Assembly: GCF_003006155.1 (NCBI RefSeq)
Contig: NZ_CP023559.1
Coordinates: forward strand, 2,542,001 to 2,606,000
Direction of reading: 5' to 3'
Source: Salinicola tamaricis
GTDB taxonomy: Bacteria > Pseudomonadota > Gammaproteobacteria > Pseudomonadales > Halomonadaceae
Length of the DNA stretch: 64,000 nucleotides
The position numbers and the translations under genes are program-made. Positions 8,632 to 18,364 of the stretch are shown here, one piece after another. Below the pieces are notes generated by a model, which saw only the letters and a program-made list of their open reading frames with translations, was not told the DNA's origin and made no database searches. Within the stretch, counting starts at the first letter, position 1, and every line of letters starts with the position of its first letter.

Positions 8632-10149
8632 ATGATTTACGCCAACCCCGGAAGCGACGGCGCCCTCGTCAGCTTCGACAAACGCTACGGCAACTACATC
8701 GGCGGCGAGTTCGTCGCGCCGGTGAAGGGCCAGTACTTCGAGAACATCAGCCCCGTTACCGGCGAAGTGTTCTGCGAGATCCCGCGCTCCACCGCGGAAG
8801 ACATCGAGAAGGCGCTGGACGCCGCCCACGCCGCCGCCCCGGACTGGGGCAAGACCTCGGTCGCCGAGCGCAGCAACCTGCTGCTCAAGATCGCCGACCG
8901 TATCGAGCAGAATCTGGAGATGCTCGCCGTCGCCGAGACCTGGGACAACGGCAAGGCGGTGCGCGAGACGCTCAACGCCGACCTGCCGCTGGCGGTGGAT
9001 CACTTCCGCTACTTCGCCGGCTGCATCCGCGCCCAGGAGGGCACTGCGGCCGATATCGACGCCAACACCGTGGCCTATCACTTCCACGAGCCGCTGGGCG
9101 TGGTGGGGCAGATTATCCCCTGGAACTTCCCCATCCTGATGGCGGTGTGGAAGCTCGCCCCGGCGCTGGCGGCGGGCAACTGCGTGGTGCTCAAGCCCGC
9201 CGAGCAGACCCCGGCCTCGATCCTCAAGGTGATGGAGCTGATCGGTGATCTGCTGCCGCCCGGGTGGTCAATATCGTCAACGGCTACGGCGAGGAGGTCG
9301 GTCAGGCGCTGGCGACCAGCAAGCGTATCGCCAAGATTGCTTTCACCGGCTCGACCCCGGTCGGTTCGCACATCCTCAAGTGCGCCGCCGAGAATATCAT
9401 CCCCTCTACCGTCGAACTCGGCGGCAAGTCGCCCAACGTCTACTTCGCCGACATCATGAACGCCGAGCCGGAGTTCATCGACAAGGCGGTCGAAGGGCTG
9501 GTGCTGGCCTTCCTCAACCAGGGCGAGGTGTGCACCTGCCCGTCGCGGGCGCTGATCCAGGAGTCGATGTACGACGCCTTCATGGCCAAGGTGATCGAAC
9601 GTACCAAGGCGATCAAGCGCGGCAACCCGCTGGATACCGACGTCCAGGTGGGCGCCCAGGCCAGCCAGGAGCAGTACGACAAGATCCTCTCCTACATGGA
9701 CGTGGCTCGCGAGGAGGGCGCCGAGTTCCTCACCGGCGGCGGCAAAGAGAGCCTGGAAGGCGCCTTCGGCCGGGGATACTACATCCAGCCGACCCTGCTC
9801 AAGGGCAACAACAAGATGCGCGTCTTCCAAGAGGAGATCTTCGGCCCGGTGGTCGCGCGTGACCACCTTCAAGGACGAGGCCGAGGCGCTGGCGATCGCC
9901 AACGACACCGAGTTCGGTCTCGGTGCCGGGGTGGACCGCGACATGAACGTGGCCTTCCGCATGGGCCGGGGCATTCAGGCCGGGCGCGTCTGGACCAACT
10001 GCTACCACCAGTACCCGGCGCATGCCGCCTTTGGGGGTTACAAGAAGTCCGGCATCGGCCGTGAGACCCACAAGATGGCGCTGGAGCACTATCAGCAGAC
10101 CAAGAACCTTTTGGTGAGCTATGACATCAATCCGATGGGCTTCTTCTAG
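8632..10149 (+). CDS. exaC: NAD-dependent aldehyde dehydrogenase, ExaC-like (two frame shifts)
   Basis: Oxidises acetaldehyde and related aldehydes to acids with NAD; about 505 residues, the length of ExaC/AldB-type enzymes. Visible: [26 protein letters not shown], the NAD loop [12 protein letters not shown], catalytic glutamate in VELGGKSPN, and nucleophile cysteine in [10 protein letters not shown], a motif typical of the acetaldehyde dehydrogenase II group. ATG 8632 is preceded by AGGAGCACAGCC. The frame slips near 9260 (CCGCCCGGG, probably one G missing) and near 9855 (GTCGCGCGTG, probably one base extra). The neighbours, an ErbR-like regulator upstream and an alcohol dehydrogenase downstream on the same strand, point to a two-step alcohol oxidation pathway to acetate. 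Confidence 0.88.
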
Positions 10150-10254
10150 GCCGCCTGTCGCGATCCGCTCACCCTTTGGCACGGCGCCGGCTCCCGGCCG
10201 GCGCTGTTCTTCAACAGGAAGACCTCTCCAACAAGAAAACCCAAGGAGCCTGTC

Positions 10255-11283
10255 ATGGATTCCACGATGCAAGCCGCCGTGGTTCGTGCCTTCGGCGAAC
10301 CTCTGGTCATCGAAAGAAGCGCCGTGCCTCGTCCGGGCCCCGGCGAACTGCTGGTCAAGATCGCCGCTTCCGGCGTCTGTCATACCGACCTGCACGCCGC
10401 CCACGGCGACTGGCCGGTGAAGCCCGAGCCGCCGTTCATTCCAGGCCATGAAGGTGTCGGCCACGTGGTGGCGGTGGGTGCTGGGGTCACGCACGTCAAG
10501 GAGGGCGACCGGGTCGGCATCCCCTGGCTCTACTCCGCCTGCGGCCACTGCGAGCACTGTCTGGGCGGCTGGGAGACGCTGTGCGAGTCGCAGCAGAATA
10601 CCGGCTACTCGGTCAACGGCGGCTTCGCTGGCTATACGCTGGCCCAGGCCGATTATGTAGGCCGCATTCCCGACAACGTCGATTTCCTCGAGATCGCCCC
10701 GGTGCTGTGCGCCGGCGTGACGGTCTACAAGGGGCTGAAGATGACCGATACCCGCCCGGGGCAGTGGGTGGTGATCTCGGGTATCGGCGGCCTCGGCCAC
10801 ATGGCGGTGCAGTACGCCAAGGCGATGGGCCTCAATGTGGCCGCGGTGGATATCGACGACACCAAGCTGGCCCTGGCCGAGCGCCTCGGTGCCACGGTCA
10901 CCGTCAACGCCAAGCAGCATGACCCTGCCGCCTATCTCAAGCAGGCGATCGGCGGTGCCCACGGCGCGCTGGTCACCGCGGTCTCGCCCAAGGCCTTCGA
11001 GCAGGCGCTGGGCATGGTCCGCCGTGGTGGTACGGTGGCGCTCAACGGCCTGCCGCCGGGGGACTTTCCGCTGTCGATCTTCGACATGGTGCTCAACGGC
11101 ACCACGGTGCGTGGTTCGATCGTGGGCACCCGGCTCGACCTGCAGGAAGCGCTGGACTTCGCCGGCGAGGGCAAGGTGAAGGCCACCGTGCATGCCGACA
11201 AGCTGGAAAACATCAACGCCGTCTTCGATCGCATGATCGCCGGGAAGATCGAAGGGCGGGTGGTGCTCGACATGGCGAGTTGA
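10255..11283 (+). CDS. adhP: Zinc-dependent alcohol dehydrogenase, AdhP type
   Basis: NAD-linked medium-chain alcohol dehydrogenase of 342 residues. Catalytic zinc ligands are in SGVCHTDLH (Cys ~41) and GHEGVG (His ~64); structural zinc cysteines are in CGHCEHC followed by WETLC; the Rossmann motif is [13 protein letters not shown] (~175). The substrate-pocket pattern is that of ethanol-active AdhP. ATG 10255 has AAGGAG about 9 bases upstream. It follows the exaC-like gene by 105 bp with no terminator visible between, and is followed by a clear terminator at 11306, so the two probably form one operon converting ethanol to acetaldehyde to acetate. Confidence 0.9.
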   Translation: MDSTMQAAVVRAFGEPLVIERSAVPRPGPGELLVKIAASGVCHTDLHAAHGDWPVKPEPPFIPGHEGVGHVVAVGAGVTHVKEGDRVGIPWLYSACGHCEHCLGGWETLCESQQNTGYSVNGGFAGYTLAQADYVGRIPDNVDFLEIAPVLCAGVTVYKGLKMTDTRPGQWVVISGIGGLGHMAVQYAKAMGLNVAAVDIDDTKLALAERLGATVTVNAKQHDPAAYLKQAIGGAHGALVTAVSPKAFEQALGMVRRGGTVALNGLPPGDFPLSIFDMVLNGTTVRGSIVGTRLDLQEALDFAGEGKVKATVHADKLENINAVFDRMIAGKIEGRVVLDMAS

Positions 11284-11305
11284 GCGCGTCAGCTAGCTGC
11301 CACCC

Positions 11306-11331
11306 AGGGCGTGCCAAGGCACGCCCTTTTT
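11306..11331 (+). terminator. Intrinsic terminator after adhP
   Basis: Stem AGGGCGTGCC / GGCACGCCCT (11306-11315 and 11318-11327, 2-base gap) followed by a T-run, 23 bases after the adhP stop. Confidence 0.88.
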
Positions 11332-11771
11332 GTGGGCGCTGATCTGAATGTCCGCTGGCATGATGTCGCCAAGGCGCTTCATCGTCGCAAGCCCGCGCCG
11401 GCGCGCGTCCGCGTTGACCCGGTTCTCACCGCATCCCGTCCCTAACCGACCCCTGTCCAGCGCCTACGCCCCTGGCCGCCCGGGCAGGTCTCGCGCTATT
11501 CATGAGTGGGATTCATCTTGAGCTGAATTCTTATCGCTTTTCATGCATCCAGCCGTTCTGGCATAAATAGCACATCCGCTTCGGCGGCAGCCGCCTTGGC
11601 GCCTGTCGCCGATACGCCAGACACGGTATTCGCCAACCCGTATTGGCAATACGTACTGATAAACCACGTGCTGGCCAACATGGCATTGACGAGCGCTGGC
11701 CTTCTCAGGGCGCCAGTGGCTCCCTTGACCAATATCTCGACCAACATCTCGACCAACAGGGTGCTTTCGCG
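11332..11771. other. 440-bp region before mesX with candidate regulatory repeats
   Basis: No credible gene. It contains an inverted repeat ATTCA-N9-TGAAT (11511-11528), an imperfect inverted repeat GTATTCGCCAA / TTGGCAATAC (11626-11652), and just before the mesX start three tandem near-copies of a 12-base unit (TCGACCAACATC-like, about 11725-11760). The long leader suggests regulation of the methionine synthase operon, perhaps by a MetR-like protein, but I find no exact TGAA-N5-TTCA MetR site and no recognisable SAM riboswitch. Confidence 0.4.
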
Positions 11772-12754
11772 ATGAGTCACGATTTCACATTCGATATCAA
11801 GAGCGTGCGGTTCGACGAAAACTATCGCCCGGCCGAGAACACGCGCACCACCACCAACTTCGCCAACCTGGCAAGAGGGGAGCGGCGTGAGGAGAACCTG
11901 CGCAATGCCTGACGATGATCGACAACCGCTTCAATGCCCTGGCGCATTGGGACAACCCGAGGGCGGATCGCTACGCCGTCGAGCTCGACATCATCACCGG
12001 TGAGCTGAGCGTGGGGGCCGAGGACGAGGATGACACCTTCCCGGCGATCGAAATGCTCAAGACGACGATCATCGACAAGCATACCGGCAAGCGCATCCCG
12101 GGCATGGTGGGCAACAACTTCTCCTCCTACGTGCGCGACTACGACTTCAGCGTGTGGCTGTCGGAGCACAACCGCGATCGCGCCGAATTCGGCATCCCCG
12201 AGGGCTTTGGCGATCTGCACGGCAAGCTGTTCAAGCGCTTCGTCGAGTCCGACGCCTACCGGGCTTCCTTCAGCAAGGCGCCGGTCATCTGCCTCAGCGT
12301 CTCCAGCAGCAAGGTCTATCGCCAGACCGACAATCGCCACCCGGTGCTGGGCGTGGAGTATGAAAACGACGACTCCTCGCTGACGGACTTCTACTTCGGC
12401 AAGATGGGTCTGCAGGTGCGCTACTTCATGCCGGCGCATGCCGTGGCGCCACTGGCGTTCTACTTCTCCGGCGATCTGCTGGCCGACTACAGCGATCTCG
12501 AACTGATCAGCGCCATCAGCACCATGGAGACGTTCCAGAAGATCTACCGCCCCGAGATCTACAACGCCAACTCGGTCGCCGGCAAGATCTACCAGCCGAG
12601 CCTGGAGCATCAGGACTACTCGCTGACGCGCATCGTCTACGACCGCGAAGAGCGCAGCCAGCTGGCTGTCGAGCAGGGCAAGTTCACCGAGCGGCACTTC
12701 ATCAAGCCCTACCGCCAGGTGCTCGAGCAGTGGTCGGCCAATTATTCTCTTTGA
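11772..12754 (+). CDS. mesX: MesX (DUF1852) methionine synthase partner protein (one frame shift)
   Basis: DUF1852 family protein of about 327 residues, named MesX where it supports the short methionine synthase MesD in aerobic bacteria. It starts at ATG 11772 (MSHDFTFDIKSVRFDENY) and slips frame near 11905 in LRNA/MIDNRFNALAHWDNPR, where a C seems to be missing from GCCTGACG. The remainder is highly conserved in style (IDKHTGKRIPGMVGNNF, SVSSSKVYRQTDNRHPVLGVEY). It lies 54 bp before mesD on the same strand, the standard mesX-mesD order. The published view is that MesX and oxygen are needed for MesD function; its exact chemistry is not settled. Confidence 0.88.
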
Positions 12755-12808
12755 TCGATCCGTTCCAACGACATCCTTTGATCAACCCGTTATGAAGGTC
12801 ACTTTTGC

Positions 12809-13832
12809 ATGAAGACTCTGTTGCCCACGTCGACCGCCGGCAGCCTGCCCAAGCCCGCCTGGCTGGCCCAGCCCGAGACGCTCTGGTCTCCCTGGAAACT
12901 GCAGGACGAGGAGCTGGCCGAGGGCAAGCGGGATGCACTGCGGGTCTCGCTGCACGATCAGCAGCGGGCGGGTATCGATATCGTCAGTGACGGCGAGCAG
13001 ACTCGCCAGCACTTCGTCACCACCTTCATCGAGCACTTGAGCGGTGTCGATTTCGAGCAGCGCGAGATCGTCAAGATCCGCGACCGTTACGACGCCAGCG
13101 TGCCCTCGGTGGTCGGCCCCGTGGCGCGGGAGAAGCCGGTCTTCGTCGAGGATGCCAAATTCCTGCGCCAGCAGACCGACCAGCCGATCAAGTGGGCGCT
13201 ACCGGGCCCGATGACCATGGTCGACACGCTCTATGACGGCCAAGAGCCGTGAAAAGCTGGCCTGGGAGTTCGCCAAGATCCTCAACCAGGAAGCCCGTGA
13301 CCTGGCCGCCGCCGGCGTGGACATTATTCAGTTCGATGAGCCCGCCTTCAACGTCTTCTTCGACGAGGTGAACGACTGGGGCATCGCCGCCCTGGAGAAA
13401 GCCATCGAAGGGGTCGAGTGCGAGACCGGCGTGCATATCTGCTACGGCTACGGCATCAAGGCCAACACCGATTGGAAGAAGACCCTGGGGTCGGAGTGGC
13501 GCCAGTACGAAGAGATTTTCCCCAAGCTGCAGGCGTCGAACATCGATATCGTCTCGCTGGAGTGCCAGAACTCCCATGTGCCGATGGAGCTGATCGAACT
13601 GATCCGCGGCAAGAAGGTGATGGTCGGGGCGATCGACGTGGCCACCAACACCATCGAAACGCCGGAAGAGGTCGCCGCGACCCTGCGCAAGGCGCTCAAG
13701 TTCGTCGATGCCGACAAGCTCTACCCCTGCACCAACTGCGGCATGACGCCCTTGTCTCGCCAGGTCGCGCAGGGCAAGCTGAAGGCTTTGAGCGCTGGTG
13801 CGGCGATCGTGCGCGAGGAACTCGCTCGCTAG
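12809..13832 (+). CDS. mesD: Core cobalamin-independent methionine synthase MesD (frame shift)
   Basis: Short MetE-like methionine synthase of about 341 residues that has only the C-terminal catalytic barrel. Visible: STAGSLPKPAWL at the start, DIVSDGEQTRQHF, PGPMTMVDTLY, DIIQFDEPAFN, and zinc ligands in GVHICYGYG (His-x-Cys) and TNCGMTPL (Cys). It is adjacent to mesX. The frame breaks near 13246, where family members read about DSHYKSREKLA; the sequence GACGGCCAAGAGC fits loss of about five bases, which would be larger than a simple homopolymer error. The rest of the gene is intact in the new frame to the stop at 13832. The methyl donor for MesD-type enzymes is not standard MetE folate chemistry as far as known. 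Confidence 0.88.
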
Positions 13833-13854
13833 GTTCGGCCGTAGCGAGTTCTAT

Positions 13855-13889
13855 GTCGGCGGGCCGGAAACGGCTCGCCGACGCGTTTT
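13855..13889 (+). terminator. Terminator after mesD
   Basis: Stem GTCGGCGGGCCG / CGGCTCGCCGAC (11 of 12 pairs) around a GAAA tetraloop, followed by GCGTTTT, 22 bases after the mesD stop. Confidence 0.8.
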
Positions 13890-13950
13890 GGTTCGCTAGA
13901 GTGTGTACGAAAAGGCGCCGGCGCTCGGCCACCTCTGGAAATGCCGCCCC

Positions 13951-14425
13951 ATGACCACGGTCGCGATTCGTCGACACCCAGAACGTCTACTACACCACAC
14001 GTGACGCCTACGCCAAGCAGTTCGACTATCGCCGCTTCTGGGCGCGGGTGACGGCGGGCCGCGAGGTGCTGACCGCGCGCTGCTACGCCACCGACCGCGG
14101 TGATCCCAAACAGCGCGGCTTTCAGAACACGCTGCGCACGATTGGCTTCGAGGTGAAGCTGAAGCCGTTCATCCAGCGCGCGGATGGCTCCGCCAAGGGC
14201 GACTGGGATGTGGGCATCACCCTCGATGCCATCGAGTACGCGGCGCTGGCGGACGTGGTGGTACTGGTCTCCGGCGACGGCGACTTCGACCTGCTGGCGC
14301 GCAAGATTCGCGAGGTCCACGGCAAGCGGGTCGAGGTCTACGGCGTACCCAAGCTCACCGCGCACTCGCTCATCAACGCGTCGAGCGAGTTCATTCCCAT
14401 CGAGGGCGATCTGCTGCTGGGGTGA
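13951..14425 (+). CDS. NYN-domain (LabA-like PIN) protein (frame shift near start)
   Basis: Small PIN-fold protein of about 158 residues of the NYN/LabA group, predicted metal-dependent RNases. Acidic residues that would bind metal are visible in VDTQNVYY (after the frame slip), KGDWDVGITLDA and SGDGDFDLL, the classic NYN pattern. Start ATG 13951 (MTTVAI) is out of frame with the body; a loss of about two bases near 13967 (GCGATTCGTCGAC) explains it. The C-terminal part KRVEVYGVP...HSLINASSEFIPIE is typical. It stands alone between mesD and an MFS gene, so its RNA target is unknown. Confidence 0.78.
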
Positions 14426-14491
14426 TTCCCCTGATGGCCTGGCCTCCATGGCCTGCTGTCGCCTGTCGCCACCGCACTCATCTGCGACCGC

Positions 14492-15676
14492 CTAGCGAGC
14501 CTCTGGGCACTCTGCGTCTTGCGCTGGGGCCCGCCGCCGCAGCCACAGGCTGATCCCCAGACCCAGTAGGGCAACCAGACCGGCGGCAAAGGAGAGCGCG
14601 TCGACGGGCATGTGCAGGGCCAGGGCGAATCCGCCGATCGAGGCGCCGAGCGCGCTGCCGAGATAGAGCGCGGACTCGTTCAAGGCCACGGCCAGATTGC
14701 CATCGCCCTGGGGCTCACGGGCTTTCATCAGCTCGCTGTTCTGCGGCACCTGCAGCGCCCAGCCGACGGCACCCCACAGCGCGATGGGGAGCAGCGCCAG
14801 CCAGGGGGAGACGGCGAGCAAGAGTGGCAGCGCGATCAGCGCCAGACTCAGCAGCAGCATGATTGCAGCGGTGAGCCGTGGGCCGGAAAAGCGGTCGACC
14901 AGCGTGCCGATCACAAAGCTGCCGAGCACGCCGCCGACACCCCACACCCACAGATAGATCGCCACCGAGTGCTCACCATGGGCGCCGATCAGCGGTGCGA
15001 TATAAGTGTAAAGCCCCAGACTGGCGATAGCGGCGAGCAGGGAGATGCCGAGCAGGCCGAGCACCTGCCGGTCGTTCAGGATGGAGAGTTTCCGACGCAG
15101 TGGCACGGCCCGAGCCTCGGGCAGTTTGGGGAGCCGCAGTACGAGGCCGACCAGCGCCACCAGGCCGATCAAGGCGATCGTCCACAGTGCCGCCTGCCAG
15201 CCCCAGCGCTCGGCCAGCGCCAGGCCCAGCGGCACGCCCAGCACGGTGCCGCTCGCCATGCCGCCCATGATGATCGAAATGGTCTTGCCGCGGGCATCTG
15301 CCGGGGCCACACCTACCGCCGCGGCAATGCCGATGGCCAGATAAGTGCCCGCCGCGAGGCCTGCCACGACCCGCCAGAGCATCAACAGGGTGAGACTCGT
15401 GGCCAGTGCGCTGGCGGCGTTGGCGATCACGAACAGGCCCAGCATCACGAACAGCCCGCCACGCTGGTGCCTCGCGGGCAGCAGCGCGACACACAGTGGG
15501 GAACCCAGCCCATAGGCCAGGGTGAAGGCGGTGACCAGTTGCGCGGCGACCGATACCGAGACCGCGAAGTCGGTCTGGATCAGCGGGATCAGCCCGGCGG
15601 TGACATAGGATGCCATGCCCAGGGCGAAAGCGCCGATGGCCACCAGATAGGTGGTGCTGTGGGAGGGGGTTGCCAT
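14492..15676 (-). CDS. MFS transporter, drug/sugar exporter (DHA1-like)
   Basis: Inner-membrane major facilitator of 394 residues with about 12 hydrophobic helices; resembles the AraJ/YdhP type DHA1 exporters. Features include TAGLIPLIQTDFAVSVS in helix 1, the loop GSPLCVALLPARHQR after helix 2 and the central DARGKTISIIMGGMASG. ATG 15676 with AGGAGACAAC upstream is preferred over an in-frame ATG at 15736. Divergent from the XRE-type regulator at 15819, which probably represses it. Substrate not predictable. Confidence 0.85.
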   Translation of the reverse strand: MATPSHSTTYLVAIGAFALGMASYVTAGLIPLIQTDFAVSVSVAAQLVTAFTLAYGLGSPLCVALLPARHQRGGLFVMLGLFVIANAASALATSLTLLMLWRVVAGLAAGTYLAIGIAAAVGVAPADARGKTISIIMGGMASGTVLGVPLGLALAERWGWQAALWTIALIGLVALVGLVLRLPKLPEARAVPLRRKLSILNDRQVLGLLGISLLAAIASLGLYTYIAPLIGAHGEHSVAIYLWVWGVGGVLGSFVIGTLVDRFSGPRLTAAIMLLLSLALIALPLLLAVSPWLALLPIALWGAVGWALQVPQNSELMKAREPQGDGNLAVALNESALYLGSALGASIGGFALALHMPVDALSFAAGLVALLGLGISLWLRRRAPAQDAECPEAR

Positions 15677-15754
15677 GTGTTGTCTCCTGGAACGCTCAGT
15701 GGGTGTACAGAGGGTTCGCGGAGTGTGAGGCGCCATTTAAGGGGTTACAATTTA

Positions 15755-15766
15755 AGCATTTATGCT
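15755..15766. promoter_or_regulatory. Palindromic site between MFS and XRE regulator
   Basis: AGCAT-TT-ATGCT in the A+T-rich middle of the 142-bp divergent intergenic region (TTTAAGCATTTATGCTATTA). A plausible operator for the adjacent regulator, supported only by symmetry and position. Confidence 0.35.
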
Positions 15767-15818
15767 ATTACTAAAGGCAATGGCGCCGCGGCGCGCCGAT
15801 CACCGAGAGGGATGAGGT

Positions 15819-16661
15819 ATGGCGCAGACCCGCACGCTGGCGCGCACGCGGCAGGAGCTCGCCGAGTTCCTGCGTACCCGGCGCGAGCGCATCGCCCCCG
15901 AGACAGTGGGCTTGCCCGCAGGGACGCGCCGGCGCACCAAGGGCTTGCGGCGTGAAGAGGTCGCGGCGCTCTCGGGCGTTGGCGTGACCTGGTACACCTG
16001 GCTGGAGCAGGGGCGCGAGATCGGGGTATCGGCGACCTTTCTCGACAATCTGGCGCGGGCGCTGCAACTGGATGCGGCGGAGCGGCGCCATCTGTTTCTG
16101 CTCGCGCATCAGCGCCCGCCGGTCGAACCGGGGCGGACCTGGTGCCAGGTACCGTCTCTGGTCACCAGACTGATGCGGGATCTCACCACGCGGCCTAGCT
16201 ACGTGATGAATCTGCGCTGGGACGTGCTCGCCTGGAACGCGGCGGCAGCGCGGGTTTTCGGCTTCGAGCGTCAGCCGGCCGAGTACCGCAATCTGCTGTG
16301 GATGCTGTTCACCGACGATGCCCTGCGCCGGGTGATTGCCGACTGGCCGACCCAGGCGCCGCGCATACTCTCCAGTTTTCGCCGCGATCATGCGCGGGCG
16401 GGCGACGACCCCGCCATCGGCCAACTGGTCAGCGAACTCAACGCGCACTCATTCGAGTTTCGCCAGTGGTGGCGCCGGCACGAGGTGGACGCCCCGTGCC
16501 AGGGCGTGCGCACTCTGGACCTACCCGATCTCGGCAAGATCGACTTCGAGCACACCAGCCTGATCGTCGACGAGGGCCGCCATCTGCGCCTGGTGGTCTA
16601 TGCGGTGCGCGAAGGGGAGGCCCAGGCTGACGCCTTCGCAAGTTGGTTAGTCGAGACTTAG
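15819..16661 (+). CDS. XRE-family regulator with MmyB-like ligand domain
   Basis: Transcription factor of 280 residues: N-terminal helix-turn-helix (TKGLRREEVAALSGVGVTWYTWLEQGR split across residues ~40-66) and C-terminal MmyB-like domain (PSYVMNLRWDVLAWNAAA, YRNLLWMLFTD, WRRHEV), which is thought to bind fatty-acid-like ligands. ATG 15819 follows GAGAGGGATGAGGT. It is transcribed away from the MFS exporter gene, the common arrangement for this family, and likely controls it. Confidence 0.87.
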   Translation: MAQTRTLARTRQELAEFLRTRRERIAPETVGLPAGTRRRTKGLRREEVAALSGVGVTWYTWLEQGREIGVSATFLDNLARALQLDAAERRHLFLLAHQRPPVEPGRTWCQVPSLVTRLMRDLTTRPSYVMNLRWDVLAWNAAAARVFGFERQPAEYRNLLWMLFTDDALRRVIADWPTQAPRILSSFRRDHARAGDDPAIGQLVSELNAHSFEFRQWWRRHEVDAPCQGVRTLDLPDLGKIDFEHTSLIVDEGRHLRLVVYAVREGEAQADAFASWLVET

Positions 16662-16680
16662 CGCTGGTGCCAAGTCTTTT
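16654..16680 (+). terminator. Probable terminator of the XRE gene
   Basis: Stem AGACTTAGC / GCCAAGTCT (8 of 9 pairs) with loop GCTGGT, followed by TTT. The stem starts within the last codons of the XRE gene, and the opposing LysR gene ends at 16701. Confidence 0.5.
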
Positions 16681-16700
16681 GATGGCTCACGCGCTATTGC

Positions 16701-17585
16701 TTACTTCTTGTGCTTCGCGTTTTCGACGTGCTGCCAGAACGTGTTCAACACAGGGGCATTTTCCACCGGGGCGGCCGCGACCAGCCCGAAACGGCGCTCC
16801 ATCCTGGGCTGCAAAGGCTGTATGCGCAGGCCCTTCCTGTCTTCCGGCAGCACCGATTCAGGCACGATGGCGATGCCCATGTTTTCACGTACCAGGGCGC
16901 AAGCGCTGGCCCAGTCTCGTACGCTCACGCGAACATCCCTGAACGTCAGGCCTCTGGCTTCGGCCAGACGCTGACCGTTGACGCGGCAACCACCGCTGGC
17001 ATGGATATAGGGCTGTGTGACGAGTTCATCCAGCTCGACGCCCTGCGCACTGGCACGCCGGGCAAGCGGATGTGAATGGGGTAGCAAGGCGACCCAGGCA
17101 TCGCGGCCGAGTATCAATGGGTGACGATCCGGTGTGGGGTTCAATATCACGCCAAGATCGATGGTGCGCTCGGCCAACCAGGTTTCGACTTCCTCGTCGC
17201 TGCCTTCCAGCAGCACGATCTCGATCCCCGGGTGGCGCTGGCGGAAGGTCGATAGCAGGGAGGGAAGCCAACGCGAGATGATCGAGGGGAAGCTGCCCAG
17301 CCGCAGTCGGCCGCTACCAATACCCTGGCGTTCATCGGCGAGCACACGAATGGCGTTCAGACTGGTGAGCATGGTCCGCGCGTGCTCGACGATCGACTCG
17401 CCAAAGGCAGTCAGGATGACCTCGCGGCGCAGGCGCGTGAAGAGTGGCGCCCCCAGCGTTTTCTCCATCTGGGCGATCGCCTGGCTGGCGGCGGACTGAG
17501 TCATGCCGACGCGCGCGGCACCTTGCGACACCGTGCCGGTGTCCGCCACGGCAACGATCAAACGCCAATGGGACAGATTCATCAT
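16701..17585 (-). CDS. LysR-family regulator (divergent from GST)
   Basis: Regulator of 294 residues. HTH at ~1-62 (LIVAVADTGTVSQGAARVG, TQSAASQAIAQMEKTLG) and an effector domain (GRLRLGSFPSIISRWLPSLL, GIAIVPESVLP). Start ATG 17585 (MMNLSHWRLIV); the second Met is equally possible. It is divergent from the glutathione transferase gene at 17705, so it probably controls it. Nothing unusual in the frame. Confidence 0.87.
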   Translation of the reverse strand: MMNLSHWRLIVAVADTGTVSQGAARVGMTQSAASQAIAQMEKTLGAPLFTRLRREVILTAFGESIVEHARTMLTSLNAIRVLADERQGIGSGRLRLGSFPSIISRWLPSLLSTFRQRHPGIEIVLLEGSDEEVETWLAERTIDLGVILNPTPDRHPLILGRDAWVALLPHSHPLARRASAQGVELDELVTQPYIHASGGCRVNGQRLAEARGLTFRDVRVSVRDWASACALVRENMGIAIVPESVLPEDRKGLRIQPLQPRMERRFGLVAAAPVENAPVLNTFWQHVENAKHKK

Positions 17586-17704
17586 GGTAGTAGCTTAGCT
17601 AATGGCTACATGATCGGATATCAATTTTACGGTTTCCAGGGCAGGGCGCACCCTGGGTGGCTCGATGCCATTGACGGCATGTCGCTACCTTGGGAGATCT
17701 TTCG

Positions 17705-18319
17705 ATGAAGCTCTATTACGCCCCTGAAACCTGCTCCCTCTCGCCGCATATCGTTCTGCGTGAGCTGGGCCTGTCATTCGAGCTGGTGCGCGTCGATAAC
17801 CGCAAAAAAACGACGGAAGACGGTCGTGATTTCATGGACATCAACCCCAAAGGGTATGTCGCAGCGCTGGAACTCGACGACGGCACGATATTGACGGAAG
17901 GCCCGGCGATTCTGCTGTATCTCGCCGACCTTCATCCCCGGGCGGAGCTCGCGCCACGCATGGGGAGTGGGGAACGCTACCGGCTGCTGGAGTGGCTGGC
18001 GTTTCTCAACAGCGAAATTCATGCCGGTCTGGCACCGCTGTTCGACGTGTCACTGCCTGCGGCGGCCGGCGAGCGCTTCCGCGCCAAGATCCACAAGCGT
18101 TTCGACTACCTCGAGGGCGTGCTGGCAAGGCAGGATTACTTGATGGGGGAGCGCTTCGGCGTCGCGGATGCCTATCTCTATACGCTGCTCGGTTGGTGCC
18201 GTTTCTTCGAGATCGAGCTTGCACACTGGCTGGCGCTGAATGGCTACCGTGAGCGGATCGGTGCGCGACCTGCCGTGCGGGAGGCGCACGATGCGGAGGA
18301 GAGCCGGTCGTTCGGTTGA
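17705..18319 (+). CDS. Glutathione S-transferase, GstA-like
   Basis: Cytosolic GST of 204 residues, beta-class like. N-terminal thioredoxin fold with MKLYYAPETCSLSPHIVLRE (the cysteine at position 10 is the beta-class catalytic residue), cis-proline region KGYVAALEL, and TEGPAILLYLAD for glutathione contact; C-terminal helical domain with MGERFGVADAYLY. ATG 17705 chosen over an in-frame ATG at 17690 because the fold begins there. It likely detoxifies electrophiles. The adjacent LysR gene is the probable regulator. Confidence 0.9.
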   Translation: MKLYYAPETCSLSPHIVLRELGLSFELVRVDNRKKTTEDGRDFMDINPKGYVAALELDDGTILTEGPAILLYLADLHPRAELAPRMGSGERYRLLEWLAFLNSEIHAGLAPLFDVSLPAAAGERFRAKIHKRFDYLEGVLARQDYLMGERFGVADAYLYTLLGWCRFFEIELAHWLALNGYRERIGARPAVREAHDAEESRSFG

Positions 18320-18364
18320 AACGAGTTCCAACGCGGCGACGGCCCCGCATCGAGGGGCAGCTAA

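Noticed and set aside
11725..11760. CRISPR-like short repeats
   Set aside because: The 12-base, 18-base and 25-base repeats in the window are contiguous without spacers and no cas genes are present.
11332..11771. SAM riboswitch or MetR box before mesX
   Set aside because: I could not find a SAM-I/SAM-II core or an exact TGAA-N5-TTCA site; only unrelated repeats are seen.
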